A stretch of 64,000 nucleotides of DNA, taken from assembly GCF_000275845.1 (NCBI RefSeq), contig NW_006766899.1:497263-561262 (forward strand), read 5' to 3'. The first letter of the stretch is position 1, and every line of letters begins with the position of its first letter. Of this stretch, positions 45,238-57,092 are shown piece after piece. Source of the stretch: Dichomitus squalens LYAD-421 SS1 (lineage: Eukaryota > Basidiomycota > Agaricomycetes > Polyporales > Polyporaceae). The notes under the pieces are model-generated. The model saw only the letters and a list, made by a program, of their open reading frames with translations, ran no database searches and was not told the origin of the DNA. The position numbers were made by a program, and so were the translations under genes.

Positions 45238-46405
45238 CGCTTGGGGATGTGCCGACGGACTCGTGCTCGAGATAGGTCAAAGGTGGGGGGCGACGAGAGT
45301 GATCAGATGGAAGGGGTGCCAGCTGGCCCTCTTCGAGTCTTTAGTATCAGCCTATCCATCCATGGGAGGACGAAATGAGCGCAGCGTGCGCTACCGGGAA
45401 GATGGATCGTGGGTCCGGCGTGCCTCCAGTTTAGCTTGCACGTCATCATTAACCCAGAGCATTGTCTGGCCAAGACCGGACTAGTCCGTTTTCGCGAAGC
45501 ACGGGTGTCGGGCGATCTGTGCGCATCAGGCGTTCAGTATTCCCTCACCTCTATCCGGTCAACAAGATCGTACTTCTCGAACCCCTAGCCGAGGCTGTTT
45601 TCGCGTTCCCCTCCCCGTTTGCGGACGCGATCAGCTATGTAGCGGTCGCTGGTATTGTCTTCAGAAACCGACCACATCGTCGGGTGGCGGAGTCAGCGGT
45701 ACGGAAGCTCCGTCGGGGAGGTTCCTCTATCACGGGGGAGTGCACTGCCACCAAATCCTTATTGTCTTTCGCTGCCACTTGACCGCCTCTAGAGTTCGGG
45801 TTCCCTCGCTCCTTCGCATGGGTCCCCGGACTCGGTCGCCAGAAAGCATTCGTCATTGACGTGCTCTCGACTTCCGATGAGTCTAGTATCAGATCAAGCT
45901 AGGCACAGATCACCAAATGCATCACCGAGCCTGACTCGCCGCTCGCCTGAGCAGGACTCCTTTCTCTAGCTCGCTCTGCACAAGACCCCTCTCTTGCCTT
46001 AAGATGATATGACATGATTACCGAGGTATTTAGTCGGCACCGCGGCGTCCGGAGCGGTTTGCTGTGCGGAATGCAGGTCGGACTTGAGCGACCTATTCAT
46101 TTTCTTTGTAGATCTCTGGCTAGGAGCACATGCGACGGTGCCTAAGAGCTCACAAACCTCCTTCTCGGTGTATTATACGGCGCTGTAATTGGCAGAGTTC
46201 GTAGGGCATCGTGCTACTGGAGCCGCCGGCACAAGTCGAGAAGCTCGCCAAGGCCGAGGGTCACGTGCGCGCACGGCTGCCATTCAGGGATCGGGAGAAA
46301 GGCATGGTAGACTCGCCTCGCCCGGAGGAAATTGTATACGTATGCACAGGGGAATATTTACAAGATTGCAGCTTCATTGTACAAATACTTTCTGAATCCG
46401 AGATT
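45238..46405. other. Intergenic, no gene recognised
   Basis: This 1.17-kb region lies upstream of the trypsin-like gene and downstream of the S1 nuclease. Open frames on both strands (e.g. 45462..45782 +) show no family features. The plus-strand frame at 46211..46513 is a shadow of the nuclease 3' exons. Confidence 0.45.
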
Positions 46406-47904
46406 TTAGGGGAGGTTGGTATCGCCGTCGAATATGACGTTGAGCCAGGCAGCGAGGCGGTAGCCCTGCTTCGCGAGCTGAAGGTCTATCTGAAGACGCG
46501 AAGCAACCGCTGAGTACTCTTTTTGCACCACGAGCGACATTTACGGCGACTCACGACTGGCACAGCCTTGGTGTAGTAGCTGCTCGTGCACAGATCCTCC
46601 CCAGACGTGTACGAAAACACAACAGACTATACGAAGGCCATCATTCCCTCGTCAGAACAGACATTCGATCGATGACAGGAAATTCCGAAGATGACACGCA
46701 CGCAGCAGTTCGCGTTGGACTCCTGCGCCCAGACCAGCGGGCACTCGAGTGGGGTGATGGTCGCGCGCCGCTCCAAGTACACGTCCGCCTCCTCAGCCTC
46801 GGCGCGGGCTAGGAGGGCCTTGACGTCGTCCTCCAGCGTGTGCGACTTCTGGTAGAGGAAGCGCTTCTCGACGGGCTCCGTTGTCGACGTGCAGCTCAGC
46901 CATTTGGACGTGAGCGACTTGTACGAGCCAGTCTGCCGGGCAACGATGGGCATCCGAGTCGGTCAGCATCCCAATTGGCGCACGAACGGCAGGAAACGAC
47001 GAGCGTGGGACATCGGCTGACCTTGATCTTAGCGACGAGGTCGGCGGCGTAGGTCTGGACGTCGCCGTCGTGGTTGTCGTCGATGTTCTTCGTAACTATG
47101 CCGGTATCTGCAACAGACTATGAGAGCTTCCAATCGTCAAAGGCTGTCTGGTAGCATACCCCATGCCTGGCGGAAAGTCACAGATGAGCTAGGATACGAC
47201 TCTAATCGAAGCCCTAGCACGTACAGCATGCAAGTTGGTGTCTTTGCCAGAGCACTTGGCAGAGATGTCGTTACCGCCTACTTCGTAGGCCTCGACGTGG
47301 AGGGGCTGACCGATGTCGCCCAGGAACTGGATGGACGGCGAATGAGCTAACGATCGATGACGCGCGCTGTCCAAGTCTTACATGATCTGTGGAACATTTC
47401 CGATCAGCAATGCATGACCAATGGACAGGCGGGAGATGAGCATACCAAGGAACTTGAGCGCTTCCTGCCGCTGGGCCTTGCTGAGGCTCGTCTTCGCGAC
47501 GCGAGTGGTGTAGTTTGCGATAGCAGTGAGGATGCAGTCTGAGTCACCACAGTCACGCGTCTCCTCGACAGAGCACGAGCCATTGAGGGGAGAGTCTTCA
47601 GCATCCACGAAGTGGAGGGGTGCAGACCAGGTGTACCCGGAGGTGTACTTGATGCTATCGGCCCACGTAGCTGCCGCGCCAAGGGTCTCGTTGTAGGTGG
47701 ATCCAAGAGAGGACTGCACGAACGCCAGGGCCTTGGGAGCGAGGAACTCCTGGGCGACGTAACTGCATGGGCGGTCAATCGGATGAGACGATGCAATCTT
47801 GTTTGTTGAACCACTCACCCGACAGTCTCGTGGCCCAGATTTCCCCAGGCAAGGACACCTTGGGCAAAGGCGACGACGGAGAAACCAGCCAAGAGGGTGA
47901 GCAT
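46406..47904 (-). CDS. Secreted S1/P1-type zinc-dependent nuclease
   Basis: It is predicted to degrade single-stranded DNA and RNA outside the cell or in the vacuole with three Zn2+ ions, and it also removes 3'-phosphate. Nine exons close to 329 residues: 47819..47904, 47446..47762, 47382..47386 (5 nt), 47225..47326, 47160..47166 (7 nt), 47022..47107, 46702..46932, 46555..46626 and 46406..46489. A signal peptide MLTLLAGFSVVAFAQGVLA precedes the mature Trp (WGNLGHETVG), whose N-terminus is a Zn ligand in this family. Other ligand regions are WADSIKY, LHFVD, FLDHFLGDIGQPLHVEA and NLHAAWDTGI. Conserved cysteines include CSVEETRDCGDSDC and LCTSSYYTKA. The C-terminus is GYRLAAWLNVIFDG. Without the two microexons the metal-ligand motifs would be broken. 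Confidence 0.93.
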
Positions 47905-49589
47905 CTTGAGTGCAGTCCGACTTGTCAGGGCTTGATAGATCTGCTGCTGGGATATTTGGGGCGTCGAGGTAACGACGAGCTTCCGCAGCATCTATCTCAC
48001 CTTTTATCTGTAGCGGCTACTTACAGGGTAGGCAGGCATGTACCACGGACGCACGTAGCACATGGTACCGCATGGTCAATGGCAGGCTCAACATTCAAGT
48101 GGAAAACGGCCATGCAACAGGCTGCTTCTTAAAGGCTTCGCATCACGACGTCCGTAAGCACACGTGCAAGACGGTAGCACAGCGGCCCCACGTTCGATAA
48201 GGGTGTTTCACGCGTTCATTCAAACGTTGACTGCATGGAATGTGTGGCGCTGCACCTCCATGATATAGGACGATCTTGCCGCATGATATACCGCTGCTAA
48301 TGACGTCGCAAAGCTGGTCTGGAGGCAACGAGGGTGATATTGATACACCGGCGAGTGCTAGCCCGACCAGTATATGTAGTCAGATACCGGGACGAAGCAC
48401 GCACCGGGCCATCGAATTGAACCGCAGATTATCTAGCGTTCATGCAGTCATGTTTCGGTGGGGTCCAAACGATGGAAGGTCATAGATAGAACACCGCTGG
48501 GTGAACGTCGGTGCCCGGGGACGATTTGCGACGGCTCGCCTGCACACGCTTACATAAGCGCCATGATCAAAGACAAACAGATGCAAAGGCGCTACCGCTC
48601 GGGCTCGGAGGAGCGCCTCTTTGAACTTGGACTGCTGAACTAGTACAGGCTCGCCCCTTCGCCGTTCCACTCGCAGGTATCTCAAATGGAATCATGATTC
48701 CAAGGGAAGGCGCACGCAAGGCGATTTTGTATGGAAGACATCTATTCCCTAGAGCATGCTCCGGGCAATTCAAGATGCCTCGGGACTTCGACCCTACCCC
48801 TCCACTTCTGCTGCCGTAGCCTCGTATTGCTCGATACTTCTGGATATCGATTGCTGGAAATCACGCACTACTCTGACCATGACCCTTCGGACGGTTGTGA
48901 CGGCCTGGAGCTAGACAGGACGTCTTCGCTCTCGCGATTAGCCCAGTGCCTGCAAAGACCTTTTCCTGCTCGCGATTCCCATGTTATGGCGAAGGCAGCG
49001 TTCTATCGCGCCCCTTCTTCGTCTCGCTTGAGACACTCCAAGATTGACGAGTCAGGCTACTACTGTGAGTTCAAGCCTTTATCTACCTCACACATACCTC
49101 ACACCCCTAAGGGCTTCGTTAGGGAGACCCTTGCATACAGCTGGTGCCGTCTCCGAGCATATGCGACATACATACTGAAGCTCGACGCACTCGATGTATA
49201 AGGTAATGACGAACCAACACTGTGGTATGTCGTGCTGTGTTCTACCCCCGCTTCCCAATCTTCATGAACTCCAATGGCGTAAAAGGACGACGCAGTGCAT
49301 TGCGCCCGAAAGCCTGATTTCTCCATTCTCTACAAAGTTGACGTATATCTGCACACGTCCGCCTAACCAACATTAGATTGGAGAGCACTCCAGATGTGGA
49401 TCTGACTCTGGATGCCTCTCTCCGCCGCACTTGTAATCGCTCCCCGGCTCTCTCATACTTCAGTGCCACACTCAGATCCATGCCCTACAGGGCTATCCCT
49501 CGTCCCTGGCCTGCGATATTTGTAATCTTTCTAGCTGCGTTTCAGCGATGCTCCGCACACTCCCATCTCACGAGCGCATGACCTTTCCC
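47905..49589. other. Intergenic, no gene recognised
   Basis: This is 1.7 kb upstream of the S1 nuclease. The open frames (e.g. 48731..49201 +) have no family signature or consistent splicing. It should hold the nuclease promoter at its left end and possibly lost 5' parts of the LRR relic at its right end. Confidence 0.4.
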
Positions 49590-50520
49590 TCTTCAGTCAT
49601 GCCGAGATTCTAGTGCATCTTGACATCGACCGCGAAGTTATCTACACACGTTTCGGCCACCCTTGCAGCAGCTTCAGGGCCCTCCAGTATCTATCGCTGT
49701 GCCATGGCTCCTCAGCGATGAGTGCTACGTCCTCTTCGCTTCTCCCGCTTTCGCGGACGCTATCGCGTCCCTGCTCTGTCTCCGAAACATGCGCGACCTC
49801 AAGCTCATCTTCATCATGGATGCCCAAGTGATCGGGACCTATGCTCAAGCGCCTACCGTTGTTGTCTTCACGGCTTGGGAAGCCGACGGCCCGGGCGCCC
49901 CGGTGCTCGAAGCGTCTGTGCGTCGCGCGCCTGTGTCTTCCACACCTACAAGTCTCCGCGGCTTGGAAACGCGAGAGTGGTCGTTGGGAAATATTAGATT
50001 GCGGGAACTCGTGGTGAGGTGAGTCGACGCGGACGACTACTTGGTCGCGGCTGCACTTGTTGATCGGATCTGGAGAGTCGCGAGGACTTGTGGGGAAGTT
50101 CACTCTTGCATACCCTGGAGCAGACTACGCAGAGATCGCAGTGTTCGAAGTGATCGTGTTCCTTAGAGAAAAATCCAATGCGTTCGGTGAGTTGTTTTAC
50201 TGGCATTTTGGAACTAGCATCCGTTCACTTTGTCATTCACCCGCAGTCGTCGTGCTCTCGAAAAGCAGGGAAGAACGCTGTCTTCTAATGTGATATATTG
50301 TCTCTGTTCGAAGTCTGACGTCTGTGGTAGATATACCGGCGTGTGGCTGCCGGTCAAGTCGGGATATTATACACGACACTCAGCAGCGGTCATCTCGGGT
50401 TGTTATCTGAGTGCGGGTGCCTCGAACCTGATTGTCTTGATCGCATTGCGGTGGCTCAATGACTGTTCGGTGGCTGTTTTAAGCGATCTGAGAAGTCGTC
50501 CTGGATTTAGGTGCGTCTCA
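49590..50520 (+). pseudogene. Decayed LRR / F-box-like gene relic
   Basis: Fragments read like the leucine-rich part of agaricomycete F-box proteins. They are ILVHLDIDREVIYTRFG and FRALQYLSLC (frame 1), SPAFADAIASLLCLRNMRDL and LRELVV (frame 2 after a frameshift near 49703), ADYAEIAVFEVIVFLREKSN (about 50120-50180), and RWLNDCSVAVLSDLRSRPGF to about 50510. The pieces are in the right order but in different frames, and I found no intron set that joins them. No F-box itself is visible upstream. The family assignment is weak. Confidence 0.4.
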
Positions 50521-50959
50521 CCTCAGTTGTTGAGGTGACAAAGTGGAGAACTGACAATGCAGACATGCTGCCGTCATGGAAGAGAATGTTGTGGTGCCAG
50601 AATCCATCATGATCGATGATCCCTGTTTCTGTGCCTCGGCAGCCAAGGTTTTGCTCGACAGCCAATTGCCGCAGAGGTTGTAGCGGCGATCCAAATGCTG
50701 TGCCTTCAACGTCGATGTGCTTCGCGAACTGTCCACCATACGACAGACTCAGGGGGCGCTGCTCGAAGGGAGGAAGGGCCTTCTCTATCTGAACGACAGA
50801 TGAATACGTCTGTGGACGTTCTTGTGTCATTGTTCGTAAACGACGACTTATGTATCGTAGGAGCTTGATTCCATGGCACTTTGCGTGTCTTGCTCATTCA
50901 CTGCTTCCTCATCGCTTGTTCATTCGTTCCACGAAGACTACAGCTCAACTCAACCTGGT

Positions 50960-52857
50960 ATGGATGAAGATGACACCCTCGAAGCGCTCCGTCCCAGGCT
51001 CGACAATACCCTTGGGGCGACGTTCGTTGGGTTTGCCTGCACTTGCATGTACGTACCCCATCTTCCAGTTTTTGAACCTTTCTGAGAACTTCATATTGTA
51101 GCGTGTATGGCGTGACGTCGCTACAGACGTGGATGTATTTCTCATACCGTTTCCGTGACGGACCTTTCCTCCGTACCACTGTGGCCATCTTGTGGCAGGG
51201 ATTTTTATGAACTCACATATGGGGAACCAGTGCGCTCATCCACTTATCCCTAATGTTACCAGGGTGCTGGATACGTTGCATGTCACTTTCTTGGCCACTG
51301 CAATGTACCACTATGCTGTTACCGAGTTCGGCGACTACCAAGGGGTCACAAAGCCATACTGGTGAGTCTGGGTATCGAGGTAACGGCTTAGCCTGCTGAT
51401 GTTACGCCTTGAATGACTTTCTACTCAAGGGCACTCCTGGTATGCGATTTCCAGTGTGGCGGTCTACGTTGCTCATCGTTTGTCTTTGGACCTGGTCAGG
51501 CAATCGTCATAGTTGGTGTAAGCACACGGCCTACCCCTGAAAACGAATGCAAGACCATCTCTGATCCAACCTTGACTCCTTCGAATACAGGCATTGAGCA
51601 ATGCTATCGTCCGCTGGTACGACCATGTTGCCTCTGTGGGCTACGGTTAACACGCTTGTGGCTTTCAGTGTCTACAGTATGCGTGTCTTTAAGCTGAAGA
51701 GTGAGTCTCCTGAAATGTGCATCTCTATCTTCATAACGCTATTGCTTGCGCAGGTTCTTGTCGCTGGCTTGTGCCTGTGATACTTGTGGTAAGTATTGGC
51801 ACGATTCAGGGTCCATTGCTCCGACTCTATATTCATAGTCTCCTTTAGAACGTACTCTCATTTGTCGCGTTCGGTATGTATTCTTTTGTCCCTCTACCCT
51901 GTCGAATGTCTGTCAATGCTGATTCTATATGTAGCTATTGGGACGTGTGAGTGCACTTCCCAAGTTCGAAGCAACCACCTTCACCATTAAGCTATCATTG
52001 CCGTCTAGACTTCGTCAGCCAATGGTGCGTCGTGCCACGTTCAGACATACATCGTCTCAGCTGACAAGCATTTATCTCTGAAAGTATCGAATTGCCTACC
52101 TTGTTCGAGATACACAGTCTCGCCGTGCGTCTCCACCTGCTCGTATTGCCACCGCCGTAGCTCATCTTCCATCGCTTCACTTGAAGTCAAGCTTCCGTGC
52201 TGGTTTGGTAACAGACATAGCTGCAGATGTCGTTGTCACCGCTTCGCAGCTCGTGCTCTTCCGAGGGATTCGTATGGGGCTGCACAGGTAGGCCCCTCTG
52301 GAACAACTCAGTGCGAAGTCATGAGGGCTCAATTGGTCTCTCCAGGTGGGATTCCGTGATTACGATCCTCATGAAGTACACCGTCAACACCGGCCTGTTG
52401 ACAACGTAAGCCTTGTGCCGTCTTTCTTCAGCTTATGGCACCTAAGCCATGTTGGACATCCGAAGCTTCTCGGCGGTTATGGCCTTGATAACTGTAAGCT
52501 AGATATCCTACCGGGAGTCTACCTGCGTTGCTGATACGTGGTTGCACAGTTTGCAGAGCTCCCTAGTAATTCGTTTGTGTATATGGCATTCTACTTCATT
52601 CACAGTAAACGTGAGCGGTGATGCTTTTTCTTCTAATGATTCTAGGCGCTGATGGCGCGGAAGTATATGTCAACTCACTCCTTGCCACGCTAAATGCGCG
52701 AGCAATCGCTATCAAGCATGTATTGGAAGATCAAGAGATCTCGACGGAACAACTGCTTACAACCGGTTTGGAACTCGCCATGTCGAACACGACTACGACC
52801 GCGCCCCCTGGTCAGGTGCATCACGAAGGCCACTGGGACACCGGAGACCGCCCGTAA
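50960..52857 (+). CDS. DUF6534-type seven-transmembrane protein (17 exons)
   Basis: This belongs to an agaricomycete-specific 7-TM family of unknown function. Seventeen exons close to 311 residues: 50960..51048, 51102..51191, 51263..51361, 51430..51439, 51500..51517, 51592..51617, 51669..51700, 51754..51788, 51849..51873, 51935..51946, 52009..52024, 52085..52124, 52187..52287, 52346..52405, 52466..52493, 52550..52610 and 52664..52857. Family marks are LDNTLGATFVGF (TM1), YGVTSLQTWMYFSYR, VLDTLHVTFLATAMYHY, FRAGLVTDIAADVVVTASQL, ILMKYTVNTGLLTT, and FYFIHSKLYVNSLLATLNAR near the end. Eleven exons are 40 nt or shorter. The second donor is ambiguous: GT after 51191, or a GC donor after 51194 that adds Trp before VLDTLH. 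The C-terminal tail is soluble and His/Thr-rich. Confidence 0.82.
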
Positions 52858-53290
52858 TATCGCGAACAGACCTTGAGATGAGGCCTCGAACAATGACACC
52901 ATAGACACCTCAGGCTCGGATGGACGGTGAGAGCAGTTGCTTTTTGCATAGGCATGTGATGCGCTAGCAGCCTTAGCGAGAAGGCTTGCATGTATGCGAT
53001 CTATTATATAAGCGGAAGACGCATTCCATTGGCCGAGGGCGGGGACACAGACCGCGAGGCAGGACCGAAAGCGAGCTTGAGGATCTCAGGCGCCTACTTG
53101 GGTCATAGCCGCAGCGCACGTGAATATAGCAAACGATGTGGTAAGCGCCTGCGAGCAGAGCTCATTGCGCCTTCCCTTCGTAACCATCGACTACGTTGAT
53201 ACCCGCTGCAGTTCGTCTCCTCCTTCTGCTTAACACTGCCTCCCAATATTATTGCAGCATACTCTACCTCCCCAATATCTGGAACACCTT
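52858..53290. other. Intergenic
   Basis: These 433 bases lie between the DUF6534 gene and the first FunK1 copy. No gene is recognised. Confidence 0.45.
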
Positions 53291-55887
53291 ATGCCTGGCT
53301 CAGCTCTAGAAATAGATATCGACGGGTTCTGCCGCGCATTCCAAGCGTCCAAAGAATCTCCTTCCTACAGGCGAAGTGTCCACCCACAGCCGTTTCTAAC
53401 TCTAAGGAACGCAGATGATATGCCTGAGGATGTTATCTCTGAGAGTCTCCTGAGTCTGTCTCCCTGTTCCAGAGGCGTGGTCTGACTTCATGAGTAGGTC
53501 CGGGCAATCAACGACTGCTGCGTCACTCCCGGCTCGGTTTGCTCGACTTACGACCCTCGTCTATCACCAAACAGGAATGAAGCGATGAAAGACGCAGCGA
53601 TCTTGCGCAGCGAGCATCTCTCTGCTGCACCTTCATGGTTTGACCGAACAGTGCCGATCGTGATAACTCGCCACTATACCGGTGGCGATCCATTCGACAA
53701 CGGTGAATACAAAGACAAATATGGCGAGATACACGAGGAGAGGACAGCGGTTCTGAATCGCCTCACTGGAATCGCAGAGCACCTTTTTGCTGCCCAACAC
53801 CGCGTCTTCCTCTTCATGCTCCTTCTCATCGGCCGCAGGTTCCGTCTAGTCCGGTGGGATCTCGCGAGAGTCATCACCACTTCTTCCGTCGATTATTTCG
53901 ATAGCTCATCCACAATTTGCGATATCTTATGGCGCCTGTCCCTCCTTGACGCCACTGCGGTACGCTTCGATCAAAGCGCTACCCGTGTTCAGCTTGGAGA
54001 CGTCGACTACCTGCGAATGGATCTCGCTGCTGCCAAGAGCCCCGCCGAAATAGATCATGAGGAGTAAACTCTCATTGCACGCGAAGCGTACAGACCCATC
54101 ATTTTGGATATCCCCGCACCCTCTTCCGCTCTACACTATCTCCCGATTGGCCTCGCTATAGACTCGACGTCACTGATCGCGACACTACCCGTAGCTTCCT
54201 CGTCGGCAAGCCTATGTTCCGGGCTGGCGGAACAACGGGGCGTAATACTCGCGGATATGTCGCCTTGGACTGCGAAACCTGTCGGTTTGTGTGGCTGAGA
54301 GACACGTGGCGGGATGCTTATGCGATTTCTGAGCGTGAAGGGGACGCGCTCCGGAGGCTAAACGAGGCAGGGATAGAGAACGTACCTACACTTATCTGCC
54401 CCGGGAATGTCTGTGGTCAAACCACTGTGACGACCGAGTGGTGGGAGCGCAAGAATCTTCCGTCTAACCAGTCGTCATACCCGTGGTCCGACCCTGCGTC
54501 CCATCCGTCATCTCTGACTTTGGCTGGCTCAGCATCTATTAGCAAACGGAAGAGACCTGAGGACGTCGCAAATGTCGCGGCACCGTCACAGCCTGGTGGG
54601 CGACGCGCCCCAAATACCCCGACGCACTCCAATTTCCCGCTCAGGCAGGATAAGCACTACCGGAAAGTGGTGGAGGAAGTTGCACTTCCGCTTAAGAACA
54701 TTCGGAACTGGCCTCCGTTGTCTTGGACGCTATTCGAGGTGAGACTTTTGGGACGTGTCTCTCTTCCTATGCTGATGTATCACTGCGTAGCCCATCACCA
54801 AGCGGCTACGAATCCCAAGACTCGACTTCTACATCGTGACATCAGCGGCAGAAACATCCTCATATATCCCAAGGTGAAGCGCGACAGTGACGGAACAAAT
54901 CCTGCGATCGTCTGGACTGGTCTTCTTGTCGACTGGGAGCTGTCGAAATCCATTGACGATGACCAGGCGCCATCGAAAGCGAGTCAGGCGGAGCGCATGG
55001 TGAGTACCTCTCATAGCAATCTCTTGGGAAGTGCTGACGGAAACCTATAGGGAACATACCAGTTCATGTCGGTCAACATCTTGACGAATCCTTTGACGCC
55101 TGTCCAAGTCTCGGATGAGCTCGAGTCGTTCTTCCATGTCCTCCTCTACTATTCCCTCCGCTATCTTCGCTCCAATTGCAAATGCCCGACATCGTACATC
55201 GAGAAATATTTCGAGAACTACGCCGGCCCCGGGCGCTTGCATACGTGCGGGTGGAAGTCGTGGGCTATCGAAGTCGACTACTTCCTGAGCAACCAATACC
55301 CCGCGTGTCCGCTCCTATTCGACAGTACGATGTACGAGATACTTGGCACTATTATGAAGTGCTTCCAGGTACTCTACAAAGTCAGGAAGGCCAATGGTCG
55401 GAAGACAAGACCTCCGCCGCTGCCGCCGAAGCTTCCGCCACCCAAGCCTCCAGCTCGGATTCCTGTGATTCGCTTCTTCGGCGACGACGCCAAGCTAGCA
55501 AGAGCCAAGATGCCGGCTCCTCCACCAGTAGATGACACTCCAACCTCGGAGGATCGGGAACGAGCGAAGAAGGTTACGGACCACCAGTTCATGATCGAGC
55601 ACATCACGAAGACGCTCAGTAGCTCTGAGTGGCCAGACGACGATTGCGCACCCCCACCTGCTGTCAAGACGCAGACTTCTGTCTCTGGATCTCATGGCCA
55701 GAGTGCGAGTACCCGGACCTCCCGACCTACGTACGTGAGCAACAAGCGACGGCGGATCGCTGGACCGGAAAGACACGTCTCCCTTCCTGCGCGCCTCCAT
55801 GCGTCAACACGGCGCACGCGTGTCAAGCCGTGCACCCTCCCCGTGAGCGCTGCGTCATACGATTCCTATTCCCTTGGTTACGCTTGA
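53291..55887 (+). pseudogene. FunK1 fungal protein kinase, copy A, inactivated
   Basis: It is homologous along its length to copy C (61165..63782). Exon 1 (from 53291, MPGSALEIDIDGFCRAFQ) should be spliced to 53498, but the expected donor reads CTGAGT where copy C has GTGAGT. Exon 2 keeps FDRTVPIVITRHYTGGDPFD and HRVFLFMLLLIGRRFRLVRW, then hits an in-frame stop at 54065..54067. Frame changes follow near 54103 and near 54712. The 3' part is open: GYVALDCETCRFVWLRDTW, LLHRDISGRNILIY (HRD intact), LVDWELSK, GTYQFMSVNILTNP and DELESFFHVLLYYSLRYLRS. It ends at 55887 in a basic tail with KRRRIAGPERH. At least four independent lesions make a functional product unlikely, though the C-terminal half could still be transcribed. 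Confidence 0.8.
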
Positions 55888-56848
55888 GTGATGTCTTATC
55901 ATCTTTCCCTTCTCACTCTCTCCCGTGTTGCCGCTCGCGCTCTTTCGGCGTCCCCACCCCTTCGTCGAATGTATTACGTCTTCATTTCCTTCCTATCTCT
56001 TGTCCTCTTGTGCACTGTGCCGTATTGAGAGACACAGCACCGTGTAATATCAGCGACGTCGCAACTTGAAGAGAACCAGATTTGGCACTTGGCGTCTGTC
56101 AGGACATATGCAGTAATGTAGACGCTGATCGGAGGGGCCCTTCGCCACGTCATGAAGAATTCTTCCTGTGCTGTCGAGATCCGCTGCTTGCCTTGCTCTC
56201 AATGGCTTACATACTAGGCATCTACGGTACACTGTAACACGAAGGAAGCTCAAGAACCCATCCCATTTCGCAATTGGGCAGCTGGGAGAAGCGATTGTTT
56301 ACCATGTCGCGCCGGTGCGACCCTCATCTGTTGCCGCACTTCGAAGCCGATGTTCATTCCGTCACTGATCGCTATATGACTTCTGAAAGGCAAGTCATCA
56401 AAATACTCGCGATTAGGCGTATCCTGCATATCGGTTCCAATCGACCTACTCCTTCAGGGACTACCTCAAGTCTCAGTGCCACAAGCGACTCCTGAGCTAC
56501 CCGGGTAGGTCCGGCTCTCTCACATCGACGCGCTCTATTTCGTCGCGATGCGCCCGACGATTCATCTGTGCCTCCAACATCTTCCATATGGAACAAATCG
56601 CTGCTAACCTTGGCAGCCGGCACGCGCATTCTGCTACAACAGTCGTCCTATGGGAACGAAATATTCTTGACACTGAATATATAAGTCCGTACATCATTCT
56701 GAGATGTTTTCAGCTCGAATTTAATCAAGGACGCGGGCTCCGAGAGGGGGACCTGCGGCACCACCAGAGGTGTGCGGGCTCAGCCTCTTCTGCTTGACCC
56801 CAGGGTCAGACCTTTTCGAGGAGGAACGTGAACATCCTCTCGCGCTGA
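55888..56848. other. Spacer within the FunK1 array
   Basis: This spacer has no intact gene. It may include further eroded FunK1 sequence, but I could not align any piece by eye before 56849. Confidence 0.4.
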
Positions 56849-57092
56849 GTGGTCACCAGCCCTTTTGTTATCGAACACCCCCGTACCCTCTTGCACTCTA
56901 TACTGTCTCCCGAATGGCCTCGATGTGGACTCCGGATATCTGATCGCGACGCTACCCGCAGCTTCCTTCGTTGGACAAGCTATGTTTCGCATTGGCGGAA
57001 CAACAGGGCGGGGTACTTGCCAATACGTCACCTTCGATTGCGTGCCGTATGCTGATTCCTCCTCGCTGAACCACTCTCAGCTCAGATCTTGA
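56849..57092 (+). pseudogene. FunK1 kinase remnant
   Basis: This short fragment is homologous to the middle of the FunK1 copies. In one frame it reads ASFVGQAMFRIGGTTGRGT then CQYVTFDC, matching SFLVGKPMFRAGGTTGRNTR then GYVALDC of copy A. Upstream, in another frame, RTPPYPLALYTVSRMA matches the copy A region at 54110-54160. Several frameshifts and no flanking exons remain, so it is a relic. Confidence 0.65.

Noticed and set aside
50507..50830. Minus-strand ORF of 107 codons
   Set aside because: It has a protein-like composition but no recognised family, no neighbouring exons, and it lies between a relic and a gene on the other strand. It was not strong enough to list as a gene.
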